From positions 3,567,563 to 3,631,562 of the forward strand of contig NZ_AP018227.1 in assembly GCF_002368095.1 (NCBI RefSeq): a stretch of 64,000 bases of DNA, given 5' to 3'. The notes below the pieces were generated by a model. The model worked only from the letters and a program-made list of their open reading frames with translations, did no database searches and was not told the DNA's origin. Positions 1-7,979 of the stretch are shown here, piece after piece (position 1 is the first letter of the stretch; every line of letters begins with the position of its first letter). This DNA comes from Calothrix parasitica NIES-267 (lineage in GTDB: Bacteria; Cyanobacteriota; Cyanobacteriia; Cyanobacteriales; Nostocaceae). The translations under genes were made by a program, and so were the position numbers.

Positions 1-163
1 AATACTGAATTTAAGCACCACTCCCAGCGATTTTTGGGCAATTTATCCTATTTCCGGTTGGGGATTGGGGCTGTTCATGCATCATTTGAAAGTTGCTCGT
101 GTGGAAGAAAATCCTCAAGATATAGCCCTAAGCGAAGGTCAAAGGTTAAAGGTTAGAGGTTAA
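1..163 (+). CDS. C-terminal end of a 2TM-domain protein (5' end outside window)
   Basis: Reading frame 2 is open from the first base to a TAA at 161-163. The peptide includes TTPSDFWAIYPISGWGLGLF followed by MHHLKVARVEENPQD. A short hydrophobic hairpin with a W-x-x-x-P-x-x-G-W-G-x-G-L pattern and a following HxLKV is typical of the 2TM domain (PF13239 type) found in small membrane proteins and some kinases. The last eight residues (GQRLKVRG) and the stop are encoded by the heptamer array that starts here, so the native end has probably been replaced by repeat sequence. The start lies before the window; the function of the whole protein cannot be told. Confidence 0.6.
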   Translation, partial: ILNLSTTPSDFWAIYPISGWGLGLFMHHLKVARVEENPQDIALSEGQRLKVRG

Positions 164-231
164 AGGTTAAAGGTTAAAGGTTAAAGGTTAGAGGTCAGAG
201 GTTAGAGGTTAGAGGTTAAAGGTCAAAGGTC
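135..231. repeat. Heptanucleotide tandem array (GGTTAAA/GGTTAGA)
   Basis: About 14 head-to-tail copies of a degenerate 7-mer, consensus A(A/G)AGGTT. It begins inside the 3' end of the 2TM gene and supplies its stop codon (GGT TAA). This matches the short tandemly repeated repetitive (STRR) sequences of heterocystous cyanobacteria. Orientation is the stop-containing one relative to the upstream gene. Confidence 0.9.
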
Positions 232-350
232 TAAATGTTTAATAACCATTAGTTTTTGTCTTTATTAATATCCTAATCTTATTGCGTAGTACTATATGCA
301 GCAATCTTATATAGGCTGTAAAAATGAATTGTAAAAAATTGAGATATTGA

Positions 351-377
351 AAAACCCGATTTTAAAAACCGGGCTTT
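351..377 (-). terminator. Rho-independent terminator of the DRTGG-domain gene
   Basis: Read on the minus strand: AAGCCCG, a short A/T loop, then CGGGTTT followed by further T residues. The stem pairs seven bases with one G-T. It lies 35 bases after the stop of the gene at 412-1506. Confidence 0.7.
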
Positions 378-411
378 CTGATTCTTGAAATTAGCAATAA
401 ATTATTTACAG

Positions 412-1506
412 TTAAGATAACGTAGTTGCCGGACTCAAATCCATTAAAGATAGTAAGCGGTTGATGTCAAAATGTTCGGTCATCAAATGACGAACGCATT
501 CGACTTTGATAGGTTCGTGGACGCGAACCTGTCCGAAAGCACGCTCAATTATTTCTACGGTACTAAGAGTATCTAAATCTACTGATAGAATCGGAATTTC
601 CAATTCCTCAGCGCGACTGAGAATGAAAGATGGAGGTGGTAACTGTCCTGTAAGAATCAGACATTGAGTGGAAGTTTCCAACGCGGCCTGCTGAATTTCG
701 ACTCTATCTCCACCCGTAACTACTGCCATATTCTGGCGTTTGCGAAAATACTTGACCGCAGCATTTACATTCATCGCACCAATTGCCAAACTTTCAACTA
801 GTAAATTAAGCCGGTCTTTGCGACATAAAACTTCTGCATTTAGCTGCTGAAATAATTCACGCACGGTAACGCTGCGGAGCAATTTGCTGTTAGGTAATAC
901 TCCTAATACAGGGATACCTTGCTGTTCTAGAAAGGGAGACATTGTGTTACCAACGGCTTGCAAATGTTCTGGAGGTACATCATTGATGACAACACCAATC
1001 AAACGTTCCCCAACCAACTGTTTTGCAGCCAATAAGGCTTCAATAGCAAGCAAAGATTTGTAGCGACATACTAGAATAATTCCAGCATCCACAGTCTCAG
1101 CGACTTGCATCAAAGACAAATCGAACAAATTTCCTTCAGATAAATTACCTGGACCTTCTAGCACAACTAAATCACCCAAACCATCCTGCAAATATTCACT
1201 TTTTAGGGATTTTTGATAATCTGTTGTGTCTTTACCTGAAAGACGTTGTTGTAGTGTAGTTTCGTTTAAACCAAGTAATGTGGGCACTATTTGGTTAGGA
1301 GATAAATTGAGGCTTTGAGTAATAAACTCAACATCTTCCTCAATCAAGCTTCCTTCAGATTCTCTCAAGGACTTACCAAGAGGTTTACCATAAGCAACAT
1401 TAAGTCCAGTTTGATGCAGCTGATTAGACAAGCCTAAAATAATTGCGGATTTACCGCTGGAAGCCTCGATTGACCCAATCAGTAAATACTTAGGTGATTT
1501 TGGCAC
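412..1506 (-). CDS. Phosphotransacetylase-family protein (BioD-like ATPase + DRTGG domain)
   Basis: A 364-residue protein. Residues 1-200 form a dethiobiotin-synthetase/CobB-like P-loop domain with the nucleotide-binding motif GSIEASSGKS at 11-20 and a partner loop VVLEGPG near 114-120. Residues about 215-330 form a DRTGG domain (VVTGGDRVEIQ). This is the N-terminal region of long bacterial phosphotransacetylases; the catalytic Pta domain is absent, so acetyl-phosphate synthesis is not expected and a regulatory or ligand-sensing role is more likely (inference). It starts with GTG at 1506, preceded by AGGAG five bases upstream, which fixes the start. ebsA lies upstream on the same strand about 390 bp away, with its own terminator between, so they are probably separate transcription units. 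Confidence 0.8.
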   Translation of the reverse strand: MPKSPKYLLIGSIEASSGKSAIILGLSNQLHQTGLNVAYGKPLGKSLRESEGSLIEEDVEFITQSLNLSPNQIVPTLLGLNETTLQQRLSGKDTTDYQKSLKSEYLQDGLGDLVVLEGPGNLSEGNLFDLSLMQVAETVDAGIILVCRYKSLLAIEALLAAKQLVGERLIGVVINDVPPEHLQAVGNTMSPFLEQQGIPVLGVLPNSKLLRSVTVRELFQQLNAEVLCRKDRLNLLVESLAIGAMNVNAAVKYFRKRQNMAVVTGGDRVEIQQAALETSTQCLILTGQLPPPSFILSRAEELEIPILSVDLDTLSTVEIIERAFGQVRVHEPIKVECVRHLMTEHFDINRLLSLMDLSPATTLS

Positions 1507-1894
1507 GCACGCACTCCTAATTCAAACGGTATCGAAATTCTTGTTCATTAAGTGCTTGGTATCTCAACCATCAGCCAGCAAACTGGCTCCTGGCACTTTT
1601 TGAACAATTGATTACTAAATAGCCTAAAAAAACTGTTTGGGCGTTTTCTAATTTTAGGTCGAACCTTCTTCATTAGAGTTATTTATCTATAAATTAGTTA
1701 ATAGTTAGAGTCCGTAACATCATTAATTAAATAAATCTATTGACTCAAAGCTGTATTAAACAGATAAAAGAAATACAAACAAGCCAGGGGTCTCATAAAA
1801 AAATGGGGAAAAGAATAAAAAATCTTTTCCCTGTAATGGTTGTTTTTTATACGATTTTACGATTTATAGATAGCTACTCTAATACAAACAAAAT
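1507..1894. other. Intergenic region with promoter of the DRTGG gene
   Basis: No gene is visible. It holds the upstream region of the DRTGG-domain gene and, near 1796-1832, the ebsA terminator. A small inverted repeat (GCCAG...CTGGC) lies near 1572-1590. Confidence 0.5.
1796..1832 (-). terminator. Terminator of ebsA
   Basis: On the minus strand GGGAAAAGA, an 8-base loop, TCTTTTCCC, then CA and a run of seven T. Perfect 9 bp stem with a U-tract, 63 bases after the ebsA stop. Confidence 0.8.
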
Positions 1895-2272
1895 TTAATC
1901 TTCCAGACGCAGCAGCTTACGGTAGAAAGATTGGGAGAAATCAGTCAAACGTTGACGCTTGTAGTTTTCCAGTATTTCGATTAAAAAATTTATAAACTCA
2001 AAACTTGCCAACATTACTTCATAACTCAGTTCGGCATTTCCATCGAACTGCATTCGACAACGAGTTAGGTCTGAAGGCAAGGTAGTAATATTCCAAGTGG
2101 CTATAAAAGGAATATTTTCACTGCTTTCTATTTTTCGATTTCCTTCTAGAACCCCTTTCTGATATAGACCTATAGCATAAGGTAGAAAATTCCGCTTACC
2201 ACTTTGAATGTAAGGCAAGTACACGCTCGCTTGTTGAGGAGTAGCAGGCTGAAGTTGCTCAAATGCTGACAT
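1895..2272 (-). CDS. ebsA: Type IV pilus biogenesis protein EbsA
   Basis: A 125-residue protein matching the cyanobacterial EbsA family along its length: an N-terminal EQLQPATPQQASVYLPY block, then YAIGLYQKGVLEG, a conserved FIATWNITTLPSDLTRCRMQ block, and FYRKLLRLED at the C-terminus. In Synechococcus elongatus EbsA is part of a complex with the pilus ATPase and Hfq and is needed for pilus assembly and biofilm self-suppression. No signal peptide or membrane segment is seen, in line with a cytoplasmic partner of the pilus motor. AAGGA lies about 10 bases before the ATG. Identification is from recalled family sequence. Confidence 0.75.
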   Translation of the reverse strand: MSAFEQLQPATPQQASVYLPYIQSGKRNFLPYAIGLYQKGVLEGNRKIESSENIPFIATWNITTLPSDLTRCRMQFDGNAELSYEVMLASFEFINFLIEILENYKRQRLTDFSQSFYRKLLRLED

Positions 2273-2928
2273 ACAATATATTCCTTGTTTTTACTTGAGA
2301 TGTTGAAATCTTGGTAGATATACATAGTGTTCCCAAGTTGTATGTCAAAATTACACTTACTTTTTTGGAAAATAGGGAGAGAGGTTAAAGAGCTATTGCT
2401 TTACTTGGGGAGACTCCAAGTAGAGCAAATGGCGTTCCCCAAAAAAGTGCGTTCTCAGAGCGTCTCTCGGAGAGAGATATCCGAAGGGAAGAACACGACC
2501 GTTGTAGCAATTTGTGTGGGTAAATGGGTACGAGAATAATTTTTAACTCTATAAGTGATTATTGCTCGCCATAAAAGCTTATGCTAAGAAATGTGAAAAT
2601 GTCAGTTACAATAAGGCTGCACTGATTTTATGAAGCTGGGGTAAAATGGCGGACTATTTTACTTAAGTAAGGTAAATGGAGTCATGATTATTTTTTTAAG
2701 CGATAACTACTGTATAACAAGATTATCTTGATATCTAGAAGGTTGGATTGCGATATTACTGGAAAAATTCATCAGTTTTATTGCAAGATATTGTTCGGTG
2801 GATGAATACCTTCAATATCTAATATCTTTATCTTTTAGATTGATGAAGATGATGGAGGTGAAGTGTTATCCAAAGCTAGCTTCACAGCATTTTTGTATAA
2901 AAATATTTGCACTCAAATTAAGTAAACT
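2273..2928. other. Long intergenic region between divergent ebsA and mgdA, with a nested small repeat
   Basis: Contains the promoters of ebsA (minus) and mgdA (plus). Near 2430-2500 is a G/C-rich patch (CAAATGGCGTTCCCC, then GCGTTCTCAGAGCGTCTC and CGGAGAGAG) related to patches near 39320-39360 and 51860-51905; these are small dispersed palindromic repeats. Open frames at 2327-2539 and 2798-3007 have no coding signal: one runs through the repeat and the other through AT-rich leader. Confidence 0.6.
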
Positions 2929-4332
2929 ATGCCAGCGAATTCCTGGCCCGACGAAGATTACAACGAACTTGATTCCCTCAACTCTATACTTGCCGATATG
3001 TCAGTAAATGTAGAGTTAGAAGAACAAAAATCGCAAGAATTGTGTGTTCCTTCCCGGTTTCAAGGTCGTAGGCGCAAAGCCGCTCTGTTTTTGACAATGG
3101 TCTGGAGCGGTACAATTGCTTTGCACCTAATTTCTTGGGGGTCTTTTATTGTATTAGGGTTAGCTACTGTTGTTGGTCTTCACTCTATGGTGGTTGTCTT
3201 CGCGAAGCCTATAACTATAGATGAAGATAATGTTGGGGATTTACCTTTTGTATCCTTAATAGTTGCAGCAAAAAACGAAGAGTTAGTAATTAGCAATTTA
3301 GTAAATAATCTTTGTAATCTCGATTACCCTTACGGATATGAAGTTTGGATAGTTGACGATAACAGCAGCGACAGTACACCACAATTACTCAGCGAACTCA
3401 AAGATAAATACGAAAATTTAAAAGTATTCCGGCGAAAAGCTGGCGCTAGTGGTGGTAAATCGGGAGCATTGAACCAAGTTCTACCGCTGACAAAAGGTGA
3501 AGTCATTGCTGTATTCGATGCTGATGCTCAAGTTTCGTCAGATGTCTTGCTGCAAACTATACCTTTATTTCAGCGAGATAAAGTTGGAGCAGTGCAGTTA
3601 CGAAAAGAAATTGCCAATGCTCCAACTAATTTCTGGACTAAAGGTCAAATGGCAGAAATGGCTGTTGATACCTTTTTTCAGCAAGGACGAAGTTTGAGAG
3701 GTGGTATTGGCGAGTTGCGGGGTAACGGTCAATTTGTAAGGCGTAAAGCTTTATATAGTTGTGGTGGATGGAATGAAGAAACCATCACCGATGATTTAGA
3801 TTTAACCCTGCGTCTTCATCTTGATAAATGGGATATTGAATGCGGATTTTATCCGGTAGTTAAAGAAGAAGGAGTTACCAGTGGGATAGCACTTTGGCAT
3901 CAGCGTAACCGTTGGGCTGAAGGTGGGTATCAGCGCTATCTCGACTACTGGGACTTAATTCTTCGTAACCGCATGGGTACGTGGAAAACCTTTGAACTGT
4001 TTGTTAACTTTGTCCTGGTTCAGTACATCATTCCAACCGCAGCAATACCCGATTTATTAATGGCGATCGCACGTCATCGTCTCCCCATTTTGAGTCCATT
4101 AACCGGAATCACGGTAACAATATCATTTTTAGGAATGTTTGCCGGACTCAAGCGGATAAACAAAAATAAAACAGTTAGAACCCATACAAACTTGATGCTG
4201 CTATTTCAAAGCCTCCGGGGAATTGTATATATGTTCCACTGGATAATAGTCATAAGCAGCACTACCGCTCGAATGTCAGTACTTCCCAAGCGGTTGAAGT
4301 GGGTGAAAACCCTGCGTCAAGGTAATGGGTAA
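2929..4332 (+). CDS. mgdA: Beta-monoglucosyldiacylglycerol synthase (GT2)
   Basis: A 467-residue membrane glycosyltransferase that moves glucose from UDP-glucose to diacylglycerol, the first step of cyanobacterial galactolipid synthesis (the product is later epimerised to MGDG). The N-terminus (MPANSWPD...LDSLNSIL, then RFQGRRRKAAL) and hydrophobic segments near 50-95 match cyanobacterial MgdA (Synechocystis sll1377 type). The catalytic domain shows DDNSSDST at 143-150, DADA at 197-200, TDDLD at 287-291 and QRNRW at 325-329, the D,D,D,Q(Q/R)xRW set of processive-type GT2 enzymes. Further membrane segments lie at about 355-440. The gene is convergent with dnaX. Its last codons (GGT AAT GGG TAA) already belong to a heptamer array. 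Confidence 0.9.
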   Translation: MPANSWPDEDYNELDSLNSILADMSVNVELEEQKSQELCVPSRFQGRRRKAALFLTMVWSGTIALHLISWGSFIVLGLATVVGLHSMVVVFAKPITIDEDNVGDLPFVSLIVAAKNEELVISNLVNNLCNLDYPYGYEVWIVDDNSSDSTPQLLSELKDKYENLKVFRRKAGASGGKSGALNQVLPLTKGEVIAVFDADAQVSSDVLLQTIPLFQRDKVGAVQLRKEIANAPTNFWTKGQMAEMAVDTFFQQGRSLRGGIGELRGNGQFVRRKALYSCGGWNEETITDDLDLTLRLHLDKWDIECGFYPVVKEEGVTSGIALWHQRNRWAEGGYQRYLDYWDLILRNRMGTWKTFELFVNFVLVQYIIPTAAIPDLLMAIARHRLPILSPLTGITVTISFLGMFAGLKRINKNKTVRTHTNLMLLFQSLRGIVYMFHWIIVISSTTARMSVLPKRLKWVKTLRQGNG

Positions 4333-4442
4333 TTGGTAGTTGGTAATTGGTAATTGGTAATTGGTAATTGGTAATTGGTAATGGGTAAATATTTATTATT
4401 AACTCCTAACTCCTAACTCCTAACTCCTAACTCCTAACCCCT
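4321..4442. repeat. Two heptamer arrays between convergent mgdA and dnaX
   Basis: Positions 4321-4388 carry about nine GGTAATT units in plus orientation and include the mgdA stop. Positions 4400-4442 carry about six TAACTCC units, i.e. GGAGTTA on the minus strand, directly after dnaX. Each array is in the stop-containing orientation for the gene it follows. Confidence 0.9.
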
Positions 4443-4454
4443 AGCTGATAACTG

Positions 4455-6485
4455 TCAAAACTCAACATCATCCTCTTCAGGAACTTCTAATTCCGGTGAA
4501 TCAATTGATTCGTCGGAAATTTCTGTATTTTCTTCGCTAAGCTCAATAATTTCTCCGTCTAGCGCATCGGCTAAACGTCTAGCAGCTTTCATTACTTCAT
4601 CCATTTCTGGATTTTCTGCGATTGCGGTTGGTTGAGGTGGTCTTGGAGGTGCTTGAGCGGGAGGAGCGGTGTGTTTTACTGCTGCTGGTTGTGGTTGAGT
4701 TCTTGGGGTTGATGTTTGAGGTGGTGGGGATGAAGGTGCGGGTTGTGCAGCTTGTGGTGCAACTTGTGGTACTGCTTGTGGTGCAGTTTGTCGCGCTACT
4801 TGTGCGGGTGGAATGTTCTGTTGTTGCTGTACTGCGGTCGTTGCAGCGGAAGAATTTGAGTTTGCAGGTGGAGCAGAGTTAGCTATTTCTAAATTTACTT
4901 TGATTTCGCTATTGAAAGTTACTTGAAATGCAGCTGCAATTTTAGGCTGGTCTTGTTTGACTCTTTCATACCATGCTTGTTTGACTCCAACGCGAGCTAC
5001 AGCACCATCAAAATCGGCGACATGACACATTTGACGCAGTAGTTCTCTTCTGGAAACTGGTATTAGATTAGCAAGTACCTGTTGCCAAATTTGGGTCAGG
5101 TTAGCTGGTGGGGAAGAGTTGGAGGGGGGAGAGGGGGTAGAGGGGGTAGAAGCAGCTGGTTGTGATGTCGGATGTTGCGTTTTAGCTGCGTTTTGTTGTT
5201 TGGGGATTTGAGCTTCTGTATTGTTGGAAACTGGTGGAGGAGATGGTGCAACTGGGGGGACTGTAGGTGGTGTTTGCTGTGCTTGAGGTGTTGCTGTCGG
5301 TGTTGGGGGTTGATGGTTTGTTTTTACTGGGGTTGGGGGAAATTTTGGCAAGTTTTGTTGATTGGTATTGCTTATAGCTGGTGCTTGAATAATTGTGGCT
5401 GATGGCAATAATCCGAGTAAAGTGACTTCCAGCCACAAGCGCGGTTGAGTTGTGTTTTTGATTTGTACTTCAGCAGTACGCAGATGCTGCTGTCCCTGTA
5501 AAATCATGCTTATTTCCAGATTCATAGCAATGTCTACAAGTACTCCCCACATAGACTGAGTACAAGCCACTAAATCATTACGATTGGGTGCTGTTTTCGC
5601 GATGAGTAAATCGCGGTAGAAGGAAGCGAGGTTTTGCAGAATGATTAAAGGCTCCCTACCACGGTCTAATATTTGGCGGGTAGAATCTATTACAGCTTCG
5701 GAGTTATCGGAAACTATTGCTTTTAATAAATCTAATAAATCTTGTTCGCTTACCGACCCAACTAAATCCCAAACTTTCTCAGGTGTTACTTCTCCTGACA
5801 ATAAACCTAGCTGGTCAAGAAGACTTTCAGCGTCTCGCAATCCTCCTTGGGAAACCTGAGCGACTAAAGTAACGGCTTCTTGCGTAATGTTAATATTTTC
5901 ATTTGCAGCGATTTGAGTTAAATGCTCTACCATTCCATTCATGGGAATGCGCCTAAAATCAAACCTTTGACAGCGTGAAATAATAGTCGCTAATACTCTT
6001 TGTGGGTCGGTTGTTGCTAAAACAAACACCACATGTTTGGGCGGTTCTTCTAGTGTCTTGAGTAAAGCATTAAATGCCTGGGTGCTGAGCATATGGCATT
6101 CATCAACCACATAAACCTTATAGCGACACTGAACCGGGGCAAATTGCGCTCTCTCAATAATTTCTCGAATATTATCAACACCCGTGTTACTAGCAGCATC
6201 AATTTCAATTACATCTAAAGTGGCACCTTTACTAATTTCTTGACAAACATTACACTTTCCGCATGGTTGTGGTGTAGGCTTATCGCTGCTGAGGCAATTG
6301 AGCGACTTGGCTAAAATGCGGGCACTAGAAGTTTTACCAGTTCCCCGAGGACCGGTAAATAGGTAAGCCGGAGCAATTTTCAGACTAAGAATTGCATTGG
6401 TCAGAGTAGTGGCTATTGCCTCTTGTCCAACTAATTCGGCAAAGGTTTTTGGGCGATACTTATGATGTAGCGGTTCGTAAGACAT
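4455..6485 (-). CDS. dnaX: DNA polymerase III subunits gamma and tau
   Basis: Clamp-loader ATPase of the replisome, 676 residues from the preferred ATG at 6485 (MSYEPLHHKYRPKTF). An in-frame GTG at 6515 would add ten residues that lack family similarity. Visible motifs: Walker A GPRGTGKTSSA near residue 45, a zinc module CGKCNVC preceded by a further Cys, Walker B VYVVDECHML, and sensor ATTDPQ. After about residue 360 comes a long Pro/Gln/Ala/Ser-rich linker and an acidic C-terminus, as in cyanobacterial tau proteins. No intein is present, although some cyanobacterial dnaX genes carry one. The repetitive Pro/Gln coding region makes several open frames on the opposite strand that are not genes. 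Confidence 0.93.
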   Translation of the reverse strand: MSYEPLHHKYRPKTFAELVGQEAIATTLTNAILSLKIAPAYLFTGPRGTGKTSSARILAKSLNCLSSDKPTPQPCGKCNVCQEISKGATLDVIEIDAASNTGVDNIREIIERAQFAPVQCRYKVYVVDECHMLSTQAFNALLKTLEEPPKHVVFVLATTDPQRVLATIISRCQRFDFRRIPMNGMVEHLTQIAANENINITQEAVTLVAQVSQGGLRDAESLLDQLGLLSGEVTPEKVWDLVGSVSEQDLLDLLKAIVSDNSEAVIDSTRQILDRGREPLIILQNLASFYRDLLIAKTAPNRNDLVACTQSMWGVLVDIAMNLEISMILQGQQHLRTAEVQIKNTTQPRLWLEVTLLGLLPSATIIQAPAISNTNQQNLPKFPPTPVKTNHQPPTPTATPQAQQTPPTVPPVAPSPPPVSNNTEAQIPKQQNAAKTQHPTSQPAASTPSTPSPPSNSSPPANLTQIWQQVLANLIPVSRRELLRQMCHVADFDGAVARVGVKQAWYERVKQDQPKIAAAFQVTFNSEIKVNLEIANSAPPANSNSSAATTAVQQQQNIPPAQVARQTAPQAVPQVAPQAAQPAPSSPPPQTSTPRTQPQPAAVKHTAPPAQAPPRPPQPTAIAENPEMDEVMKAARRLADALDGEIIELSEENTEISDESIDSPELEVPEEDDVEF

Positions 6486-6904
6486 GGAGGAGACAGCGCT
6501 GTGAAAGCTTCCCACTTAAAGGGGTTTAATTATTTTAATTCTTAATTTGTAATTTAAGTGAATAGGGCATGGGGCATGGGGCATAGGGCATGAATATAAA
6601 GAATTCCTAACTGTAACTATTTCAATTCCCAATGCCCAATTCTCTGTCTTGAAAAGTTGCTCTTGGGGAGAAACCCCTGCGGCACGGTTCCCGAGCAACC
6701 CAATGGCTCGGAAACAAGCGCTTTGTAGCAAATGGCGTTCCGTTGTAGGAAGTGGTGTGGAAACCCCCAAGACCGCACTTTCCGCAATGCCCAATGCCCA
6801 ATTACTTTTTGTCAAATTTGCATCTTAAAAAAAACCAATACTTAGAGAAAATGCGTTACAAGTAGCTACAATCTTATGGTAATTAATATGGTTTGGGTGC
6901 CTTT
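6486..6904. other. Divergent intergenic region with small repeats
   Basis: Promoter region for dnaX (minus) and the gene at 6905 (plus). Two GGGCATG-type arrays lie at 6563-6592 and, inverted, at 6785-6805 (CCCAATG). Between them at 6660-6755 is a nested small-repeat patch (GGCACGGTTCCCGAGC, then TAGCAAATGGCGTTCCG). The open frame on the minus strand across this region is repeat-derived, not a gene. Confidence 0.6.
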
Positions 6905-7603
6905 ATGCTAAAACGGTTGGTCAATTGGGTTAAAAGGTTTTTTCAAGGTTTATTTGGTACAAACCAGCAAAGTTCGCAGAATTTGCGTAGTTCTGCAAGT
7001 AATTCTCCTTCTTCGCCACCACCACCTTTAAATGATACCGATTTGGAGTTTTTGTTTGCAGAACTCTTGGAAGGAGTTCATCAAGCAAGGGGACAAGCTT
7101 GGGCTGAAAAATGGTTGATAAATATTGAACATCGAGTCCCCGAGCAACGTTGGGTGGAATGGCTGAAAAAATTTGGTGATAAGTTGTTAGCCGCACCAAC
7201 ACCAAATAATGAATTGGCTTCTCGATTAGTACAGCTAGGAGAACTAGGTGTTGGTGAGGTTTCTAATGTTGCTTACGATATTGGCATGCGATTGCTAACA
7301 CGCAATCAAGCGGAACCGATATGGGAGTATGAAGGCCCTGATGCTGCAATAGAAGATGCTCAAGCTTCACAAGCTTCTGCCCAAACTCAAACAGCTTTGG
7401 TTCAAGAAGAACAGTTAGAAACTGCTCCAAGCGATACAGAAGCAGAAGGTGAATATCAAACCATTACTCTCGAAGAGTTGATGGACTTAATGCAACAAGA
7501 TGTAAATTTAAGAGCGCAAATTGCAGAGCAACTGGGAATTGAAACAGATGACCCAGAAACCATTATTCAGGCTTTAGTTAATCAGTATCATACAGCCCAA
7601 TGA
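6905..7603 (+). CDS. Conserved cyanobacterial protein, paralogue of the N-terminus of the next gene
   Basis: A 232-residue protein of unknown function from ATG 6905 (MLKRLVNWVKRFF); a TTG four codons earlier is also in frame, but the neighbouring paralogue supports the ATG. The basic, amphipathic N-terminus could touch membrane. Residues about 40-145 form a compact domain beginning LNDTDLEFLFAELLEGVHQA, with the conserved blocks GQAWAEKWLINIEHRVPE, WLKKFGDKLLA and YDIGMRLLTRN. The same domain opens the 1398-residue CHAT/TPR protein at 7980. The C-terminal part is acidic and ends with a predicted helical segment (ITLEELMDLMQQDVNLRAQI). The pair is probably a tandem duplication followed by fusion to TPR-CHAT modules; a shared partner or complex is inference. 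Confidence 0.75.
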   Translation: MLKRLVNWVKRFFQGLFGTNQQSSQNLRSSASNSPSSPPPPLNDTDLEFLFAELLEGVHQARGQAWAEKWLINIEHRVPEQRWVEWLKKFGDKLLAAPTPNNELASRLVQLGELGVGEVSNVAYDIGMRLLTRNQAEPIWEYEGPDAAIEDAQASQASAQTQTALVQEEQLETAPSDTEAEGEYQTITLEELMDLMQQDVNLRAQIAEQLGIETDDPETIIQALVNQYHTAQ

Positions 7604-7979
7604 CATGAGTACAAATATTACTCTATTTTAAGACCTATATATTTGACTTTTTGACTCTTATATGTTGATGATTCGATGGTCTATTTGTTGTCAATATTGT
7701 TCTCCTATATACGAAATTTTTGGAGCATTTTATTTTGTTTGGAAAGCGTATCTTGTCTAGCAAGCTATTTTCAGGGAAGTTTGTTAAGTTATCTCAGAAC
7801 GTAGATTTAATTTTTACCGAGTGTTCCGAAAAATTGGTATTAGTTTTTTATAATGCTGGTTTTTGAGGGACGTAATTGGCTGCATTTGTAGAAAAGTTCA
7901 CAAAATGCAGTAGCCTATTACGTAATTATTAATTTTTTTGATATCGCACTCGTTAAAATCTATGTGAACTATATTTACA
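7604..7979. other. AT-rich intergenic region before the CHAT/TPR gene
   Basis: No gene, clear terminator or repeat array is seen. It presumably carries the promoter of the gene at 7980. Confidence 0.4.

Noticed and set aside
135-231. CRISPR-like regular repeats
   Set aside because: Units are seven bases, directly adjacent, with no unique spacers; these are STRR-type arrays.
2327-2539. 70-residue open frame upstream of mgdA
   Set aside because: Runs through a small GC-rich repeat, has no domain-like pattern and an unlikely composition.
4622-5402. Open frames opposite the dnaX linker
   Set aside because: Produced by the repetitive Pro/Gln codons of the tau linker; the products are Val/Leu- or Cys/Trp-rich nonsense.
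4455-6485. Intein in dnaX
   Set aside because: Some cyanobacterial dnaX genes have one, but the ATPase domain is continuous here.
6516-6815. 99-residue minus-strand frame upstream of dnaX
   Set aside because: Composed of GGGCATG arrays and small repeat sequence; no conserved features.
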